DNA of 12,236 nucleotides from Novosphingobium sp. (GTDB taxonomy: Bacteria; Pseudomonadota; Alphaproteobacteria; Sphingomonadales; Sphingomonadaceae). The notes beneath the pieces are model-generated. The model made no database searches and was not told the origin of the DNA. It saw nothing but the letters and a program-made list of their open reading frames with translations. Shown here piece after piece: positions 11,809-12,236 of this stretch (positions within the stretch are counted from its first letter, which is position 1; each line of letters opens with the position of its first letter). The stretch is from positions 1 through 12,236 of the forward strand of contig JADYXV010000298.1 of assembly GCA_020853995.1 (NCBI GenBank). Reading direction: 5' to 3'. A program made the translations under genes and the position numbers.

Positions 11809-12236
11809 TTACGAAGCGAGCTTGCGCAGCACATAATGCAGGATGCCACCGTTCATGAAGTATTCGACTTCATTGGCGGTATCGATGCGGCAAAGCGCGG
11901 TAAAGGTCAGCTTGGTGCCATCGGGACGGGTGACTTGCACTTCCACGTCCTGACGCGGTTGCAGGCCTGCAACGCCCTTGATGGTGAAGGTATCGTCACC
12001 GGTCAGGCCCAGCGAGGTGCGGTTCTGCCCTTCCTGGAATTGCAGTGGCAACACACCCATGCCGACAAGGTTCGAACGGTGAATGCGTTCAAAGCTTTCG
12101 ACGATGACCGCGCGCACGCCGAGCAGGTTGGTGCCCTTTGCCGCCCAGTCGCGCGATGAGCCGGTGCCTTATTCCTTGCCCGCGATGACGACGAGCGCGG
12201 TACCGTCCGCCTTGTGCTTCATTGCTGCGTCATAGA
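11809..12236 (-). pseudogene. acnA: Aconitate hydratase C-terminus (partial), interrupted by an in-frame TAA
   Basis: The minus strand carries the C-terminal swivel-domain part of aconitase, which converts citrate to isocitrate in the TCA cycle with a [4Fe-4S] cluster. From the window edge the frame reads YDAAMKHKADGTALVVIAGKE, then TAA (12169-12171), then GTGSSRDWAAKGTNLLGVRA, FERIHRSNLVGMGVLPLQF, and on to the end FMNGGILHYVLRKLAS. In AcnA the stop position is a Tyr (GKEYG-[ST]-GSSRDW), so one base change (TAC or TAT to TAA) explains it. The lost part includes the SSRD segment with the substrate-binding Ser and Arg. The rest shows no other damage, so a sequencing error or very recent mutation is more likely than an old pseudogene. 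A GTG at 12115-12117 begins the longest uninterrupted downstream frame. Confidence 0.85.

Overview
The window looks like chromosomal DNA of an alphaproteobacterium, most likely order Sphingomonadales (Novosphingobium- or Erythrobacter-like). This rests on GC-rich codon use in most genes, on protein features I recognise from that group (a DUF2171 protein, a PEP-CTERM protein, a class I ribonucleotide reductase without ATP-cone) and on GC-rich palindromic intergenic repeats. The genus is an inference.

Layout. 91-1599 (+) encodes a YifB/ComM-type Mg-chelatase-like AAA ATPase. A 159-bp palindromic repeat separates it from a convergent small membrane protein of the GlsB/YeaQ/YmgE family (1764-2012, -). 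From about 2013 to 2817 the DNA is visibly poorer in GC. It holds a run of successive hairpins (2204-2393), an unrecognised 60-residue ORF (2421-2603) and candidate NrdR sites. nrdA (2818-4869) and nrdB (6142-7197) encode the two subunits of an aerobic class I ribonucleotide reductase. They are split by a two-helix PepSY-type membrane protein (5101-5478, +) and an opposite-strand DUF2171 protein (5598-5885, -). nrdB has its own candidate promoter and a strong terminator.

7363-10093 (+) is a tightly packed block: a small conserved-looking protein, ruvA, a 49-residue secreted or anchored protein starting at GTG inside the ruvA stop, a ParD/ParE toxin-antitoxin pair, and ruvB. Starts and stops overlap at ruvA/small ORF, parD/parE and parE/ruvB. 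The toxin-antitoxin pair therefore sits inside the Holliday-junction helicase operon, and its apparently leaderless promoter probably also contributes to ruvB expression.

10305-11351 (+) encodes a 348-residue low-complexity exported protein (basic segment, Gly-rich, then Ser/Thr/Gly repeats) ending in a PEP-CTERM sorting signal. Its stop codon lies in the first bases of a 273-bp element with 35-bp near-perfect terminal inverted repeats (MITE-like). Two terminators follow. The window ends in the C-terminal part of aconitase (11809 to the edge, -), whose reading frame is cut by a single TAA codon in the conserved active-site segment: either a real nonsense mutation or a base-call error.

The points most worth checking are the aconitase stop codon, the toxin-antitoxin module inside ruvA-ruvB, the structured GC-poor region upstream of nrdA, and the MITE-like element. 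No rRNA, tRNA or CRISPR array was seen.
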